Positions 16,520 through 27,761 are shown, counted from the stretch's first letter. The stretch: 64,000 bases of DNA from Spirochaetales bacterium (GCA_028533045.1 JAQQAP010000017.1:1-64000); one strand, 5' to 3'. Notes: generated by a model from the letters alone, not told the origin. Numbers and translations: made by a program.

Positions 16520-16696
16520 ATGGCCAAGAAATCCAAAGGTGCTGTAGAGAAGATTGCTCTTCAGTGTCCTGAATGTAAGCGTCGTAATTATACCACTGAA
16601 AAGAATAGAAGGAATATCCAGGGTAAGCTGGAGCTCAAAAAGTATTGTAAGTGGTGTAAGGCTTCGACTCTTCACAAAGAGACGAAAATTAAATAG
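16520..16696 (+). CDS. rpmG: 50S ribosomal protein L33
   Basis: A 58-codon gene between two tRNAs. The protein begins [18 protein letters not shown] and has two Cys pairs, CPEC (16-19) and CKWC (43-46), the zinc-binding (C+) form of L33. GAGGAG precedes the ATG by 8 bases. Position before tRNA-Trp and secE matches many genomes. Confidence 0.95.
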   Translation: MAKKSKGAVEKIALQCPECKRRNYTTEKNRRNIQGKLELKKYCKWCKASTLHKETKIK

Positions 16697-16704
16697 TTAA
16701 ACCC

Positions 16705-16778
16705 AGGTCAGTAGCTCCAACGGCTAGAGCGCCGGTCTCCAAAACCGGATGTTGCAGGTTCGAATCCTGCCTGACCTG
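16705..16778 (+). tRNA. tRNA-Trp (anticodon CCA)
   Basis: Acceptor AGGTCAG/CTGACCT with discriminator G, anticodon stem CCGGT/ACCGG around CTCCAAA (anticodon CCA at 16739-16741), T-arm GCAGGTTCGAATCCTGC. CCA end not encoded. It lies 8 bases after rpmG and 25 bases before secE. Confidence 0.97.
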
Positions 16779-16803
16779 ATTTTTTTTAACCCGGAGGTTA
16801 GTT

Positions 16804-16986
16804 ATGCCGAATGTAGTATCTTCGTTTTTTCGAGAGTCCTACGCAGAACTTAAGAAGGTCGTGTGGCCCTCATGGGATCGTGTTGTTGATTCTACGAAGG
16901 TTGTTCTTGTTTCTACTGTTTTGTTTTCCGCTTTTTTCGGTATTGTGGATTTTGCTTTGACTAAGGGGCTTATTGCTCTGTTTTAA
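16804..16986 (+). CDS. secE: Preprotein translocase subunit SecE
   Basis: The 60-aa minimal SecE has the conserved amphipathic helix SYAELKKVVWPS (12-23) followed by one membrane span (about 31-57). It clamps SecY in the inner membrane. CCGGAGG precedes the ATG. It sits in the universal secE-nusG pair. Confidence 0.96.
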   Translation: MPNVVSSFFRESYAELKKVVWPSWDRVVDSTKVVLVSTVLFSAFFGIVDFALTKGLIALF

Positions 16987-17016
16987 GGCATCGATTAATT
17001 TTAATAGGCAGGGTAT

Positions 17017-17571
17017 ATGGCAAAAGGTTGGTATGTTCTCCAGGTTTATACTGGTTACGAAAATAAGGTAGAGAAGTTTATCCGTCTCATGATGGAAGAT
17101 GGAACTATTACCGATTATGTGTCCGATGTAAAAGTTCCTGCCGAAGATGTAGTTGAAGTAAAAGACGGCAAGAAGAAGAATGTTTCTCGAAAAATCCTTC
17201 CCGGGTATATTTTGCTTGAAATGGATCTGCCCGATAGGGGTTGGAAGGTTCCTTGTAATGAGATTCGCCGTATAGACGGTGTGACCGGTTTTGTCGGCAC
17301 CCTTTCCGGCAGTAAGCCTCAGCCTATTACGAACGAGGAAGCCAAGGCGATTCTTCAGCAGGCTGGTGAGCTTAAGTCTGAGCGTCGTTATCAGGTTCGT
17401 CAGGAATTTGTGCTTGGTGAAGAGCTTCGCATTGTGGACGGTCCCTTTGAAACTTTCACCGGTGTGGTTGAAGAGATCAATCAGGAGAAAGGAAAGCTTC
17501 GTGTTATGGTTGGTATTTTTGGTAGAAATACTCCCGTTGAGGTTGCTTTTAACCAAGTTGAGCGGCTCTAA
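17017..17571 (+). CDS. nusG: Transcription termination/antitermination factor NusG
   Basis: The 184-aa protein has the NGN domain (1-110, starting GWYVLQVYTGYENKVEKF), the Pro-rich PGYILLEMDL segment and a C-terminal KOW motif (VDGPFETFTGVVEEI, about 132-146). It binds RNA polymerase and links it to Rho or the ribosome. A short insertion between NGN strands (VKDGKKKN) is seen. It is followed by a terminator-like hairpin before rplK. Confidence 0.97.
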   Translation: MAKGWYVLQVYTGYENKVEKFIRLMMEDGTITDYVSDVKVPAEDVVEVKDGKKKNVSRKILPGYILLEMDLPDRGWKVPCNEIRRIDGVTGFVGTLSGSKPQPITNEEAKAILQQAGELKSERRYQVRQEFVLGEELRIVDGPFETFTGVVEEINQEKGKLRVMVGIFGRNTPVEVAFNQVERL

Positions 17572-17601
17572 TCGCTCGGTATTTATATATTAGCTGATAA
17601 G

Positions 17602-17635
17602 CCTTCCGGCTCCCTGTGGAGTGTGGAAGGTTTTT
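17602..17635 (+). terminator. Terminator-like hairpin between nusG and rplK
   Basis: CCTTCC (17602-17607) pairs with GGAAGG (17625-17630), with an inner CTCC/GGAG stem, followed by TTTTT. It separates nusG from the ribosomal genes and may be partial, since no convincing promoter was seen between it and rplK. Confidence 0.7.
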
Positions 17636-17705
17636 GCGCCTGTAGGGCGTATATATGATGGGAGCTCCGTTTTAGCGGAGCGTTAATACCACGAAGGAGA
17701 AAAAA
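17636..17705 (+). promoter_or_regulatory. Structured leader of the L11 operon
   Basis: After the terminator come two short hairpins, CGCC/GGCG at about 17637-17649 and GCTCCG/CGGAGC at 17664-17669 and 17676-17681, then AAGGAG before rplK. A TATGAT at 17654-17659 could be a -10 box but has no -35 partner. In other bacteria L1 or L10 binds such leaders to control the operon; here that is inference. Confidence 0.4.
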
Positions 17706-18137
17706 ATGGCTAAAAAGAAGGAAGTTGCGCAGATAAAACTGCAGGTTCCTGCTCAGAAAGCTACGCCGGCTCCTCCTGTAGGTCCCGCCTTGGGTCCTCA
17801 CGGAGTACCTGCCCCTCAGTTTGTACAGCAGTTTAACGACCGTACAAAGAATATTGAGGCTGGCCTGCTAGTTCCCGTTGTAATTTCTGTTTTCAGTGAC
17901 AGAAGTTTTACCTTTATCACCAAGACTCCCCCCGCGGCAGTTCTTATTAAGAAGGTTCTTGGTTTGGATAAGGGTTCCCCCGAGCCCCATGTTACTAAGG
18001 TTGCTACAATAACCAAGGAACAGCTTAAGGGAATCGCGGAGCAGAAGATGCCCGACCTGAATGCTAACGACATCGAAGCGGCGATTAAGATTATTGCCGG
18101 AACCGCCCGTTCTATGGGCGTAAAGGTGGAGGGCTAA
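17706..18137 (+). CDS. rplK: 50S ribosomal protein L11
   Basis: At 143 aa it has the expected length, with the Pro-rich N-terminal domain ([14 protein letters not shown], 21-34) and the C-terminal rRNA-binding domain ending [12 protein letters not shown]. It forms the GTPase-centre stalk base with L10. First gene of rplKAJL-rpoBC. Confidence 0.98.
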   Translation: MAKKKEVAQIKLQVPAQKATPAPPVGPALGPHGVPAPQFVQQFNDRTKNIEAGLLVPVVISVFSDRSFTFITKTPPAAVLIKKVLGLDKGSPEPHVTKVATITKEQLKGIAEQKMPDLNANDIEAAIKIIAGTARSMGVKVEG

Positions 18138-18140
18138 TCC

Positions 18141-18818
18141 GTGAAAAGAGGAAAGAAGTATAACGAAGCTGCAACCAAGGTTGAAGCGGGTAAGCTTTAC
18201 GAAGTAGAAACGGCTATTGGTCTTGTTAAAGAGATGGCCTTTGCCAAGTTTGACGAAACTGTTGATGTTTCCGTTAAGCTGAATATTAAGAAGAATCACT
18301 CTATCCGTGATACTCTTGTTCTTCCCAACCAGTTTAAGGGTGAGAAGAAAGTTCTTGTTTTCGCCAAGGGCGACAAGGCTAAGGAAGCGGAAGAAGCCGG
18401 TGCTGCTTATGTTGGTGCCGAAGATCTGGTTGAAAAGATTAAGGGCGGTTGGCTCGATTTCGACGTTTGTGTGGCTACTCCCGACATGATGAAAGATGTT
18501 GGTAAGCTTGGTCCTGTTCTTGGTAGACGAGGTATGATGCCCAACCCCAAGACCAGAACCGTAACTATGGACGTTAAGGGAGCTCTTGCCGAACTTAAGA
18601 AAGGTCGAACCGAATATCGTGCCGACAAAACCGGAGTAGTTCACATTGCTGTTGGTAAAGTATCCATGGATGCAGCCGGCATCAAAGAAAACGTTGAGCT
18701 TTTCCTGGGTGACCTGGTTAAGAAAAAGCCCTCCGATATTAAGGGTGATTTTGTGAAATCCGTTGCGATTTCTTCTTCCATGGGCCCCGGCGTAAAAGTC
18801 GAGTACCGGGCTAACTAA
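18141..18818 (+). CDS. rplA: 50S ribosomal protein L1
   Basis: The 225-aa protein starts with GTG three bases after rplK. It has the L1 core MPNPKTRTV and [14 protein letters not shown] segments in its C-terminal half. L1 binds the 23S L1 stalk and often represses its own operon. Confidence 0.98.
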   Translation: MKRGKKYNEAATKVEAGKLYEVETAIGLVKEMAFAKFDETVDVSVKLNIKKNHSIRDTLVLPNQFKGEKKVLVFAKGDKAKEAEEAGAAYVGAEDLVEKIKGGWLDFDVCVATPDMMKDVGKLGPVLGRRGMMPNPKTRTVTMDVKGALAELKKGRTEYRADKTGVVHIAVGKVSMDAAGIKENVELFLGDLVKKKPSDIKGDFVKSVAISSSMGPGVKVEYRAN

Positions 18819-18828
18819 GGAGTAGAAA

Positions 18829-19359
18829 ATGGCTGAAAATAAAATACAACCGAATAAGTTGGAAGCTGTAGCTGCTCTTAAAGAGCAGTTCGGTGAAGTT
18901 ACCGATTTCTTTTTTGCCGATTATCGTGGTCTGACTGTAGAGCAGATTACTGAACTTCGCGGCAACCTGAGAAAACTCGGTGCTGAGTTTCACGTAGTTA
19001 AGAATAACTACGCCAAGATTGCTTTTAAGCAGCTGGAAAAAGAAGGTCTTGACGGATTTCTCGTTGGACCTACTGCGATCGCCATCGTTAAAGATGAAGC
19101 CGGTCCCGTTGCCAAAGCACTTCTGGATTTTTCCGACGATGCCCCCGTTGAAGTAAAGGGTGGTTTCGTTGATGGTAACGTATTCGATACCAAGCAGGTT
19201 GAAGCTTTCTCCAAGCTGCCCACCAAGATCGAACTTATTCAGATGCTCATGGGTACCATGCAGGCTCCTGCACGGAACCTCGCCTGTGCGCTTAATGATG
19301 TTACCACCAAACTGGTTAGAACTCTCGATGCAGTTCGCGACCAGAAGGAAAACGCATAA
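18829..19359 (+). CDS. rplJ: 50S ribosomal protein L10
   Basis: The 176-aa protein has the N-terminal rRNA-binding domain (FFADYRGLTVEQ near residue 25-36, NNYAKIAFKQL) and a helical C-terminus that carries L7/L12 dimers. AGGAG precedes the ATG. Confidence 0.97.
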   Translation: MAENKIQPNKLEAVAALKEQFGEVTDFFFADYRGLTVEQITELRGNLRKLGAEFHVVKNNYAKIAFKQLEKEGLDGFLVGPTAIAIVKDEAGPVAKALLDFSDDAPVEVKGGFVDGNVFDTKQVEAFSKLPTKIELIQMLMGTMQAPARNLACALNDVTTKLVRTLDAVRDQKENA

Positions 19360-19372
19360 GTTTTTAAATAGT

Positions 19373-19420
19373 GCAGCGTAAGTCTTCGTAGTTGACATGC
19401 TTTCGCTGCTAAATTAAATT
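19373..19420 (+). promoter_or_regulatory. Hairpin and possible internal promoter before rplL
   Basis: GCAGCG (19373-19378) can pair with CGCTGC (19404-19409). Overlapping this, TTGACA (19392-19397), 17 bases and TAAATT (19415-19420) form a fair promoter for rplL. Extra rplL message would suit the four or more copies of L7/L12 per ribosome. Confidence 0.4.
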
Positions 19421-19435
19421 AAAGGAGAAGATAAT

Positions 19436-19813
19436 ATGACAACTGAAGAAATTCTGGATGCCATCGCTGGCATGACTGTACTTGAAGTTTCCGAGCTCGT
19501 TAAGGCTATGGAAGAAAAATTTGGCGTAACCGCTGCTGCTCCCGTAGCTGTAGCTGCTGCTGCACCCGGTGCTGCTGCTGGTGCTGCTGCCGAAGAAAAG
19601 ACTGAATTCGACGTAATCCTCAAGGGATTCGAAGCTTCCAAGAAGATCGCTGTGATCAAGGAAGTAAGAGGAATTACCGGTCTTGGTCTCAAGGAAGCTA
19701 AAGAGCTCGTTGAAGGCGGCGAAAAGGCTGTTAAAGAAGGCGTTTCTAAAGAAGAAGCTGAAGAAGTTAAGACTAAACTTGAAGGCGCCGGCGCAACTGT
19801 TGAAGTTAAATAA
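19436..19813 (+). CDS. rplL: 50S ribosomal protein L7/L12
   Basis: The 125-aa protein has an N-terminal dimer helix (1-35), an Ala/Gly-rich hinge (about 36-56) and the C-terminal factor-binding domain with [14 protein letters not shown] (about 81-94). AAAGGAG precedes the ATG. Confidence 0.98.
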   Translation: MTTEEILDAIAGMTVLEVSELVKAMEEKFGVTAAAPVAVAAAAPGAAAGAAAEEKTEFDVILKGFEASKKIAVIKEVRGITGLGLKEAKELVEGGEKAVKEGVSKEEAEEVKTKLEGAGATVEVK

Positions 19814-19850
19814 TAGTAACTTTTACGGTTTAGTTAATTAAGTAACTCCT

Positions 19851-19885
19851 TATCCACTGGTAGGTGAGAAATCTACCAGTGGATA
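19851..19885 (+). promoter_or_regulatory. Perfect 13-bp hairpin between rplL and rpoB
   Basis: TATCCACTGGTAG (19851-19863) and CTACCAGTGGATA (19873-19885) are perfect inverted copies around a 9-base loop. No T-run follows. Its place matches the rplL-rpoB attenuator/RNase III region of E. coli, so it may lower or process rpoBC message. It also argues against translation starting at the GTG in its loop. Confidence 0.75.
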
Positions 19886-19905
19886 ATTATATTCAGGGGG
19901 ATATT

Positions 19906-22900
19906 GTGTTTACACGAGATAAGGCACAGAAAAGAGCTTTTATAGGGACGCCCGCACAAGAAGTCGTCTCCATGCCCAATCTTATTGATATTCAGTTATC
20001 ATCATACGAAAAATTTTTACAGCTCGATCGGGTTAAGCAGGGGGAAGCCCTGGAAAACCGCGGTCTCCAGAGCGTTTTTGAAACAATTTTTCCCATCGAA
20101 AGCGCCAATGGCGAATTGGTGTTGGATTACGATTTTTATACCCTGGACTTTGATGGTATCAAGTTCGATGAAGAGGGTTGTAAAAAGAAAGGACTCACTT
20201 TCGGCGTACCTGTAAAGGCCCGGATTAATCTGGTTTTCCAGAGTACCGGTGAAATTCGTCAGAAAGATATATATATGGGGGATATCCCCTTGATGACAGA
20301 CCGGGGTACCTTCGTTATCAATGGTGCCGAAAGGGTTGTCGTTTCACAGATTCACCGTTCACCCGGTGTAATCTTTGCCAAAGACAAAGATGAAGTTTCT
20401 TCCCGTATTATTCCCTATCGGGGTTCCTGGCTGGAATTCGAGGTAGACGGTAAGAAAGATCTTATTTATACAAAAATTGACCGGAAAAAGAAGATCCTCG
20501 GTACTCTCTTCCTGAGAGCTCTGGGATTTGATACCCGGGAAAAAATAATCGACCTCTTCTATAAAACTAAGAAGATGAAGGTTGTGGCCAATAAAGAGGG
20601 CGATAAGTCTCTTAATGGTCGCGTACTGGCTCGCGCCGTAATGGTTGAAGCCGATGGAGAAGAGAAGAAACTCTATTCCGCCGGTGTAAAAATCTACCCC
20701 AACGATATCGACGAACTGGTTCACTCCGGTGTTGAAAAGGTTGAGGTAATCGATTTTACAGCCAAGGGTTCTCTTAATTCGCAGGTTATTATTAACTGTT
20801 TTGACCGGGAAGAGTCCCGATTCAACGGTGATGAAATCAGCGATGAGCCCAGCCGTGCCGATGCTATTTCTACTATTTACTCCATCCTCATGCCCGGTGA
20901 GCCTATCACCATCGAAAATGCCGAGAAAGATCTGAACTCCATGTTCTTCTCTTCCCGTCGTTACGACTTGGGCCTTGTAGGTCGGTATAAGCTAAACAAA
21001 AAGTTTGACCATGGTGTAGCCATGGATGAGCACGTTCTCACCAAGGAAGATATTACACGGACCATGGACTGGTTGATTCGCGTTTACGAAGGCGATGAAA
21101 ACGTGGATGATATCGACCACTTGGGTAACCGACGTGTTCGATCCGTTGGCGAGCTTCTGGAAAACGCCCTCAAAACGGCCTTTACCAGAATGGAAAGAAT
21201 CTCCAAGGAAAGAATGTCTCTTAAGGATGTGGAAACCCTCAAGCCTCAGGATCTTATTTCCATTAAGCCCGTTGTGGCGGCCATAAAGGAATTCTTCGGT
21301 TCAAGTCAGCTTTCCCAGTTCATGGACCAGGTTAACCCCCTGGCGGAACTGACTCATAAGAGACGTTTGAATGCTCTCGGACCGGGTGGTCTTTCTCGAG
21401 ACCGTGCCGGATTTGAGGTACGAGACGTACACTATACTCACTACGGAAGAATGTGTCCCATTGAAACGCCTGAAGGTCCGAATATCGGTCTTATTGTTTC
21501 TTTGGCCAACTATACCCGTGTAAACGATTATGGTTTCCTTGAAACTCCCTATAGAAAGGTTGTTGACGGCGTGGCTACCAAAGAGGTGGAATATCTTTCC
21601 GCTATGGACGAAGAGCGAAATTACATCGCCCAGGCCAGTGCTGTTATCGACGAAAAGGGTCGGTTCCAGGAAAAGGCTGTTGCTGTAAGACGGTCCGGTG
21701 ACTATACCGTTCAGGATCCTAAAGACATCAGCTACATGGACGTTTCTCCCCGTCAGATTATTTCTACTGCGGCCTCTCTTATTCCTTTTCTGGAACACGA
21801 TGATGCTAACCGTGCTCTCATGGGTTGTAACATGCAGCGTCAGGCTGTTCCTTTGATGTTCCCCGAAGCACCCATTGTCGGAACCGGTATGGAAGGTAAG
21901 GCTGCCTATGACTCAGGCGTAGTTGTTAAGGCTAAGAGAGCCGGTACGGTAAGCTATGTGAGTGCGGTTAAGATTGTAATCGATCCGGACGAAAAGAGCG
22001 CTCCCGAGGATAAGGACGAATACACCCTGCAGAAGTTCCGCAGAACTAACCAGGACACCTGTTTTAACAATAGACCGATTGTGGCTTTGGGCGAACGGGT
22101 AGAGGCTGGCGGTCTTTTGGCTGACGGTCCTTCCACTGCGAACGGTGAAATATCACTGGGACGTAACCTGCTGGTAGGTTTCGTACCCTGGAACGGATAT
22201 AACTATGAGGATGCTGTTCTTATCTCTGAAAAGGTTGTTAAGGACGACTATTATACCTCTATCCATATTAAGGAATTCAGCACTGAGATTCGGGAAACCA
22301 AGCTCGGACCTGAAAAACTGACCCGGGATATACCCAATGTTTCCGACAAGGCTCTTGAGAACCTTGATGCGGAAGGTATTATCCGAGTCGGTGCTAAGGT
22401 TCACTCCGGCGATATCCTCGTTGGTAAGGTGACTCCTAAGTCCGAGACGGAAACGACTCCCGAGTTTAAGCTGCTTAACTCCATCTTTGGTGAAAAGGCT
22501 AAGGAAGTTCGTGACTCTTCCCTGAGACTCCCCCACGGTGCCCAGGGTACGATTATCGACATTCAGAGACTTAAGAGATCTGAAGGCGATGACCTGAGCC
22601 CCGGTGTTGACGAAGTGGTTAAGGTTCTCCTCGCTACCAAGCGTAAGCTTAAAGAGGGAGACAAGATGGCCGGTCGTCACGGAAACAAGGGGGTTGTAGC
22701 CCTTGTTCTTCCCGAAGAGGACATGCCTTTTATGGAAGACGGTACTCCCCTGGAGGTTTGTTTGAACCCCCTTGGTGTACCTTCCCGAATGAACATTGGT
22801 CAGATCATGGAAACCATGCTCGGAATGGCCGGAGCTCAGTTGGGTAAAATGTACGAAACGCCTGTATTCCAGTCCGTTTCTACAGAAGAGATAAACAATC

Positions 22901-23403
22901 AGCTGGCCGAAGCAGGCATACCTGAAGCTTCCAAAATCCAGCTGCGCGACGGACGGACCGGTGATCTTCTGGATAACCCCGTATTCGTCGGATATATGTA
23001 CTACTTGAAACTGCATCACCTTGTTGATGACAAGATGCACGCCCGTTCAACCGGACCTTACTCGCTGGTTACCCAGCAGCCCCTTGGTGGTAAGGCTCAG
23101 TTCGGTGGTCAGCGTCTGGGAGAAATGGAAGTATGGGCCCTTGAGGCCTACGGTGCTGCCAATACTCTTCAGGAACTTATGACCATTAAGTCGGACGATA
23201 TGACCGGTCGTACTAAAATCTACGAAGCGATTGTTAAGGGTGAGGCTACCACAAGTGCCGGTATCCCCGAATCGTTTAACGTACTTGTACAGGAATTAAG
23301 AGGTCTTGCTCTGGATGTTGAAATCTTCGACTCCAAGGGTAAGCAGGTTCCCTTTACCGAAAGGGATGAAGAGCTGCTGAATAGACAGGATAACCGCTTC
23401 TAA
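19906..23403 (+). CDS. rpoB: DNA-directed RNA polymerase subunit beta
   Basis: RpoB is one half of the polymerase active-site cleft. The GTG at 19906 has AGGGGG 5 bases upstream and gives 1165 aa; an in-frame GTG at 19864 lies in the loop of a perfect hairpin and is unlikely. Family segments are intact, including [15 protein letters not shown], the downstream [12 protein letters not shown] and GRHGNKGVV. At codon 21370-21372 the residue is Asn in RRLNALG, where E. coli has Ser531; Asn here is a spirochaete trait tied to natural rifampicin resistance. It is followed 13 bases later by rpoC. Confidence 0.98.
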   Translation: MFTRDKAQKRAFIGTPAQEVVSMPNLIDIQLSSYEKFLQLDRVKQGEALENRGLQSVFETIFPIESANGELVLDYDFYTLDFDGIKFDEEGCKKKGLTFGVPVKARINLVFQSTGEIRQKDIYMGDIPLMTDRGTFVINGAERVVVSQIHRSPGVIFAKDKDEVSSRIIPYRGSWLEFEVDGKKDLIYTKIDRKKKILGTLFLRALGFDTREKIIDLFYKTKKMKVVANKEGDKSLNGRVLARAVMVEADGEEKKLYSAGVKIYPNDIDELVHSGVEKVEVIDFTAKGSLNSQVIINCFDREESRFNGDEISDEPSRADAISTIYSILMPGEPITIENAEKDLNSMFFSSRRYDLGLVGRYKLNKKFDHGVAMDEHVLTKEDITRTMDWLIRVYEGDENVDDIDHLGNRRVRSVGELLENALKTAFTRMERISKERMSLKDVETLKPQDLISIKPVVAAIKEFFGSSQLSQFMDQVNPLAELTHKRRLNALGPGGLSRDRAGFEVRDVHYTHYGRMCPIETPEGPNIGLIVSLANYTRVNDYGFLETPYRKVVDGVATKEVEYLSAMDEERNYIAQASAVIDEKGRFQEKAVAVRRSGDYTVQDPKDISYMDVSPRQIISTAASLIPFLEHDDANRALMGCNMQRQAVPLMFPEAPIVGTGMEGKAAYDSGVVVKAKRAGTVSYVSAVKIVIDPDEKSAPEDKDEYTLQKFRRTNQDTCFNNRPIVALGERVEAGGLLADGPSTANGEISLGRNLLVGFVPWNGYNYEDAVLISEKVVKDDYYTSIHIKEFSTEIRETKLGPEKLTRDIPNVSDKALENLDAEGIIRVGAKVHSGDILVGKVTPKSETETTPEFKLLNSIFGEKAKEVRDSSLRLPHGAQGTIIDIQRLKRSEGDDLSPGVDEVVKVLLATKRKLKEGDKMAGRHGNKGVVALVLPEEDMPFMEDGTPLEVCLNPLGVPSRMNIGQIMETMLGMAGAQLGKMYETPVFQSVSTEEINNQLAEAGIPEASKIQLRDGRTGDLLDNPVFVGYMYYLKLHHLVDDKMHARSTGPYSLVTQQPLGGKAQFGGQRLGEMEVWALEAYGAANTLQELMTIKSDDMTGRTKIYEAIVKGEATTSAGIPESFNVLVQELRGLALDVEIFDSKGKQVPFTERDEELLNRQDNRF

Positions 23404-23416
23404 GAGGAGGGAATTG

Positions 23417-26400
23417 ATGAAAGATATACAGGACTTTGACAGCCTGAAAATTAAGCTGGCCTCGCCCGATCAAATCCGGGCCTGGTCCTACGGCGAAGTA
23501 AAAAAGCCGGAAACCATAAATTACCGTACTCTTAGACCGGAAAAGGACGGACTTTTCTGTGAAAGAATCTTCGGTACGACCAAAGAGTGGGAATGTTACT
23601 GTGGTAAGTTCAAATCCATCCGCTATAAGGGTGTTATTTGTGACCGCTGTGGTGTAGAAGTTACCCACTTTAAGGTAAGACGTGAGAGAATGGGCCATAT
23701 TGAGCTCGCTTCTCCCGTGTCTCACATTTGGTATTACCGATCCGTTCCTTCCCGAATGGGTCTGCTTCTCGATCTCTCTATCGCCGCTCTTCGGTCCGTA
23801 CTCTACTACGAAAAGTACATTGTTACCGAAGTAGGTGATACGGACCTCCGAAAAATGCAGCTCCTCTCTGAGGAAGAGTATATCGAGGCTCGTGAGCGTT
23901 ACGGAATGTCCTTCTCTGCCGGAATGGGTGCAGAAGGTATCCGAACTCTCCTGGAAACCCTCGATCTGGAAGGTCTTAGTCAGGAACTGAGAGCCAAGAT
24001 GATCGAAAAGGGAGCCAAGGCGGACAAGCGACTCCTCAAGAGAATCGAGATTGTAGAGAATTTCCGAGATTCGGTTAACAAGCCCGAATGGATGATTCTC
24101 GATACCATCCCGGTCATTCCCCCCGAACTGCGACCGATGGTACAGCTCGATGGTGGACGATTTGCTACCTCTGACTTGAACGACCTCTATCGTCGTGTAA
24201 TTAACAGGAATAACCGTCTCAAGAGACTAATGGCTGTAAACGCCCCTGATATTATCATTCGAAACGAAAAGCGAATGCTTCAGGATGCTGTTGACGCCCT
24301 CTTTGACAATACAAAGAAGAAAAAGGTTGTTAAGGGAGCTTCCAACAGACCCCTTAAATCTCTTTCTGACCTTCTCAAGGGTAAGCAGGGACGATTCCGA
24401 CAGAACCTCCTGGGTAAGCGTGTAGACTACTCCGGTCGATCTGTAATTATCGTAGGTCCCAGTCTTAAGCTCCATCAGTGTGGTCTTCCCGCCAAGATGG
24501 CACTTGAACTCTACAAGCCCTTTATCATGAAGAAACTTGTAGACAAAGATGTTGTTTACAACATTAAAAAGGCTAAAAACCTGGTAGAACAGGAAACCAG
24601 CGAAGTTTGGGCCGTTCTTGACGAAGTCGTTAAGGAACACCCGGTTATGCTTAACCGAGCGCCCACTCTGCACCGTCTTGGTATCCAGGCTTTCGAGCCC
24701 GTACTGGTAGAGGGAAAGGCTATTCGTCTTCACCCCCTCGTATGTACTGCCTTTAACGCCGACTTTGACGGAGACCAGATGGCCGTTCACGTGCCTCTGA
24801 CTCAGGGAGCTCAGATTGAGTGCTGGACCCTGATGCTCTCCAATACAAACTTGATGAACCCCGCCAACGGACAGCCCGTTGTATTCCCTTCTCAGGATAT
24901 GGTACTTGGTATTTACATGCTTACCAAGAACAAGCCCGGTGAAGTGGGTGAGGGACGATTCTTTTCCAACAGCGATGAGTGTCTTATGGCTCTCGAAGCC
25001 GGTTCCGTAGGTTACGGTTCACTCGTTAAAGTTAAGATTAACGGTGAATTCGTGGAAACCACTCCCGGACGAGTGATCTTTAACGACCTCATGCCCGACT
25101 GTATCGATTTCGTTAACGAAACCCTCGGTGATAAGGAAATCCGGAAGCTCATCGTACAGACCCACGAACAGTTTGGTGCTGCTACAACCGTAGAGATGCT
25201 CGACCTGGTTAAAGATACCGGTTACCGCTACGCTTTTAAGCTTGGTGCTACCATCGGTATGGACGACATTGTTGTTCCCGACGAAAAGAAAAAGCTTATC
25301 TCCGATGCTAACTCAGAAGTAGACAAGATTCAGTCTCAGTACCGGTCCGGTCATATTACTTCCGATGAAAGATACAACAAGACCGTTGAGGTCTGGAGTA
25401 AGACTAACGAAGAATTGACCAACGTGATGATGAGTCACCTTAAGTCTCACCGCGGCGGTTTTAATAATGTCTTTATGATGGCCGACTCCGGTGCTCGAGG
25501 TTCGAGAAACCAGATCCGTCAGCTGGCCGGTATGCGTGGTTTGATGGCTAAACCTTCCGGTGATATCATCGAACTGCCCATCCGTTCCAACTTTAAAGAA
25601 GGTCTTTCCGTATTGGAGTTCTTTATCTCCACCAACGGTGCCCGTAAGGGACTTTCCGATACGGCTCTTAAGACTGCCGATGCCGGTTACCTTACCAGAC
25701 GTCTCGTTGATATTGCCCAGGATGTGGTTGTTAACGAAGATGACTGTGGAACCATTAATGGTATTGAAATCACCGCCCTTAAGGATGGTGAGGAAATTGT
25801 AGAATCCCTGGCAGACAGAATTCAGGGTCGATTTACTCTCGAACGTGTTAAGCACCCCATTACCGGTGAGGTTCTTATCGATGTTAACGAGGAAGTTACC
25901 GACCTTGTTGCCCGTCAGCTTGAAGAGATCGGTGTTGAATCGGTTAAGGTAAGAACAGTTCTTACCTGTGAAGCGAAGCACGGGGTTTGTCGAAAGTGTT
26001 ACGGCCGTGACCTGGCTTCCAAAAAGACCGTTCACATTGGTGAAGCCGTTGGTATCATCGCTGCCCAGTCAATCGGTCAGCCCGGTACGCAGCTAACCAT
26101 GAGAACCTTCCATGTTGGTGGTACGGCCAGCACCGTATCCGAGGATAACCGTATTGCCCTAAGATATCCCGTCCTTGTGCAGGATATTCGTGGTAACCGT
26201 GTTCCTCTGGATGATGGAAATGCCCTTTTTACCAGAAAAGGTTTCCTTTCCGTAGCAAAAATACTTGAAGAAGTTAAACTTGGTTCAAAAGATGAAGTTC
26301 TCGTTGAAGATGGCCAGAAGGTTATCAAGGGAGAACCCATTATTAAGAGAAACGGAGAAGAGGTCCTTGCCGAGGACATCGCCTTCGTATCTCTCCAGGG

Positions 26401-27664
26401 TAAGGAACTGCTTCTTATCGCCCAAACCCAGAAGCTTGAGGTAAGAAACGGATCTACCCTGATGATAAAAGAGGGACAGATTGTTCCCGCCGATGAATCG
26501 ATTGCTATCTTTGACCCTTTTAGTGATCCCATCATTGCAGAACAGACCGGTAAGGTTAAGTTTGAAGATATCGTAGAAGGTTCTACCCTCCGTAAAGAGG
26601 TTAACGACGATACGGGTAACATCGAACTTAAAATTACTGAGTTTGCCCTTGAATCCATGCAGCCCAGAATTGTGCTTGTTAATGGTGACGGGGAAGAAGT
26701 GGGAGCTTACCAGCTTCCCGGTAACGCTTACCTGAACGTAGAAGACGGTCAGGATGTTAAAGCGGGTACTACCCTGGCGAAGATGCTCAAAGAGAGTGCC
26801 AAGACCCAGGATATTACCGGGGGTCTTCCCCGAGTTGGTGAGCTTTTCGAAGCCCGTCGGCCCCGTGAAGCAGCTATTTTGGCTGCCGTGAGCGGTACGG
26901 TTCAGTTTGCCGGACTCTCCAAGGGTAAGAGAAGCATTCTCGTTGTCGATCCTTGGGGTAAGGAGTACAAGCATATGGTTCCCATGGGAAAACACTTGCT
27001 TGTACGTGACGGCGATGAGGTAGAAGCTGCCGAACCTCTGTGTGAAGGTGCTATTGACCCCCACGATATTCTGGCTATTAAGGGTGAAAACGCCCTTCAG
27101 TCCTATCTTGTGGATGAGGTTCAGGAAGTTTACCGAATGCAGGGGGTAACCATCAATGACAAGCACATTGGTGTAATTATCCGGCAGATGATGAAGAAAG
27201 TAGAAATTATGGATGTGGGTGATACAAACTTTATCTTTGGTCAGCACATTGATAAGTATACTTTCCGGAAAGAGAACGAAAAGGTTGTACGTGAAGGTGG
27301 TTTGCCCGCCGTTGCCAAACCTCTTCTTCTTGGTATTACACGGGCGTCCCTGAATATTGATTCCTGGATTTCTGCGGCCTCCTTCCAGGAGACCACGAGG
27401 GTTCTGACCAATGCGGCTATCGCCGGTCAGTACGATTACCTCCGCGGACTTAAGGAAAACGTAATCATCGGACATATGATTCCCGCCGGTACCGGTATCA
27501 AACAGTACAAGGACATGAAGTTGTTTACAGAAGAACAGAGTGACCTTGATGCCCATGTTCAGGAAGTTCTTGAACAGCGACGGAAAGAAAAGGAAGCGGA
27601 AGAAGCTGCCATGGCCGAAGACGACAAGTTGGCTAGCTTAAACGCAAAAGTTACAGAAGAATAA
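23417..27664 (+). CDS. rpoC: DNA-directed RNA polymerase subunit beta'
   Basis: The 1415-aa subunit carries the catalytic [12 protein letters not shown] (codons near 24758-24793), the N-terminal zinc ribbon CYCGKF...CDRCGVE (near residue 57-78) and the second zinc site [15 protein letters not shown]. The ATG at 23417 follows GAGGAGGG at a good distance; a TTG one codon earlier is too close. The C-terminal tail is Glu/Lys-rich. rpoB and rpoC form one message. Confidence 0.98.
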   Translation: MKDIQDFDSLKIKLASPDQIRAWSYGEVKKPETINYRTLRPEKDGLFCERIFGTTKEWECYCGKFKSIRYKGVICDRCGVEVTHFKVRRERMGHIELASPVSHIWYYRSVPSRMGLLLDLSIAALRSVLYYEKYIVTEVGDTDLRKMQLLSEEEYIEARERYGMSFSAGMGAEGIRTLLETLDLEGLSQELRAKMIEKGAKADKRLLKRIEIVENFRDSVNKPEWMILDTIPVIPPELRPMVQLDGGRFATSDLNDLYRRVINRNNRLKRLMAVNAPDIIIRNEKRMLQDAVDALFDNTKKKKVVKGASNRPLKSLSDLLKGKQGRFRQNLLGKRVDYSGRSVIIVGPSLKLHQCGLPAKMALELYKPFIMKKLVDKDVVYNIKKAKNLVEQETSEVWAVLDEVVKEHPVMLNRAPTLHRLGIQAFEPVLVEGKAIRLHPLVCTAFNADFDGDQMAVHVPLTQGAQIECWTLMLSNTNLMNPANGQPVVFPSQDMVLGIYMLTKNKPGEVGEGRFFSNSDECLMALEAGSVGYGSLVKVKINGEFVETTPGRVIFNDLMPDCIDFVNETLGDKEIRKLIVQTHEQFGAATTVEMLDLVKDTGYRYAFKLGATIGMDDIVVPDEKKKLISDANSEVDKIQSQYRSGHITSDERYNKTVEVWSKTNEELTNVMMSHLKSHRGGFNNVFMMADSGARGSRNQIRQLAGMRGLMAKPSGDIIELPIRSNFKEGLSVLEFFISTNGARKGLSDTALKTADAGYLTRRLVDIAQDVVVNEDDCGTINGIEITALKDGEEIVESLADRIQGRFTLERVKHPITGEVLIDVNEEVTDLVARQLEEIGVESVKVRTVLTCEAKHGVCRKCYGRDLASKKTVHIGEAVGIIAAQSIGQPGTQLTMRTFHVGGTASTVSEDNRIALRYPVLVQDIRGNRVPLDDGNALFTRKGFLSVAKILEEVKLGSKDEVLVEDGQKVIKGEPIIKRNGEEVLAEDIAFVSLQGKELLLIAQTQKLEVRNGSTLMIKEGQIVPADESIAIFDPFSDPIIAEQTGKVKFEDIVEGSTLRKEVNDDTGNIELKITEFALESMQPRIVLVNGDGEEVGAYQLPGNAYLNVEDGQDVKAGTTLAKMLKESAKTQDITGGLPRVGELFEARRPREAAILAAVSGTVQFAGLSKGKRSILVVDPWGKEYKHMVPMGKHLLVRDGDEVEAAEPLCEGAIDPHDILAIKGENALQSYLVDEVQEVYRMQGVTINDKHIGVIIRQMMKKVEIMDVGDTNFIFGQHIDKYTFRKENEKVVREGGLPAVAKPLLLGITRASLNIDSWISAASFQETTRVLTNAAIAGQYDYLRGLKENVIIGHMIPAGTGIKQYKDMKLFTEEQSDLDAHVQEVLEQRRKEKEAEEAAMAEDDKLASLNAKVTEE

Positions 27665-27682
27665 AAATATAACTCGGAAGAC

Positions 27683-27711
27683 TTGACTTATAAATTGCGC
27701 TCTGTTATAGT
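27683..27711 (+). promoter_or_regulatory. Promoter for rpsL-rpsG, framed by an inverted repeat
   Basis: TTGACT (27683-27688), 17 bases and TATAGT (27706-27711) form a strong promoter after rpoC. A 10-bp inverted repeat (AACTCGGAAG at 27671-27680, CTTCCGGGTT at 27719-27728, one G-T pair) encloses it exactly. Confidence 0.7.
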
Positions 27712-27761
27712 CTCAATGCTTCCGGGTTATGTGATGAATATTATAAGGAGAAAATTGTCTA

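Noticed and set aside
19864-19905. rpoB starting at the GTG at 19864
   Set aside because: It lies in the loop of a perfect hairpin and adds residues not typical of RpoB; 19906 has a strong ribosome site.
26285-27556. 423-codon minus-strand open frame opposite the rpoC end
   Set aside because: Shadow of rpoC codon usage; no start signals or recognisable domains.
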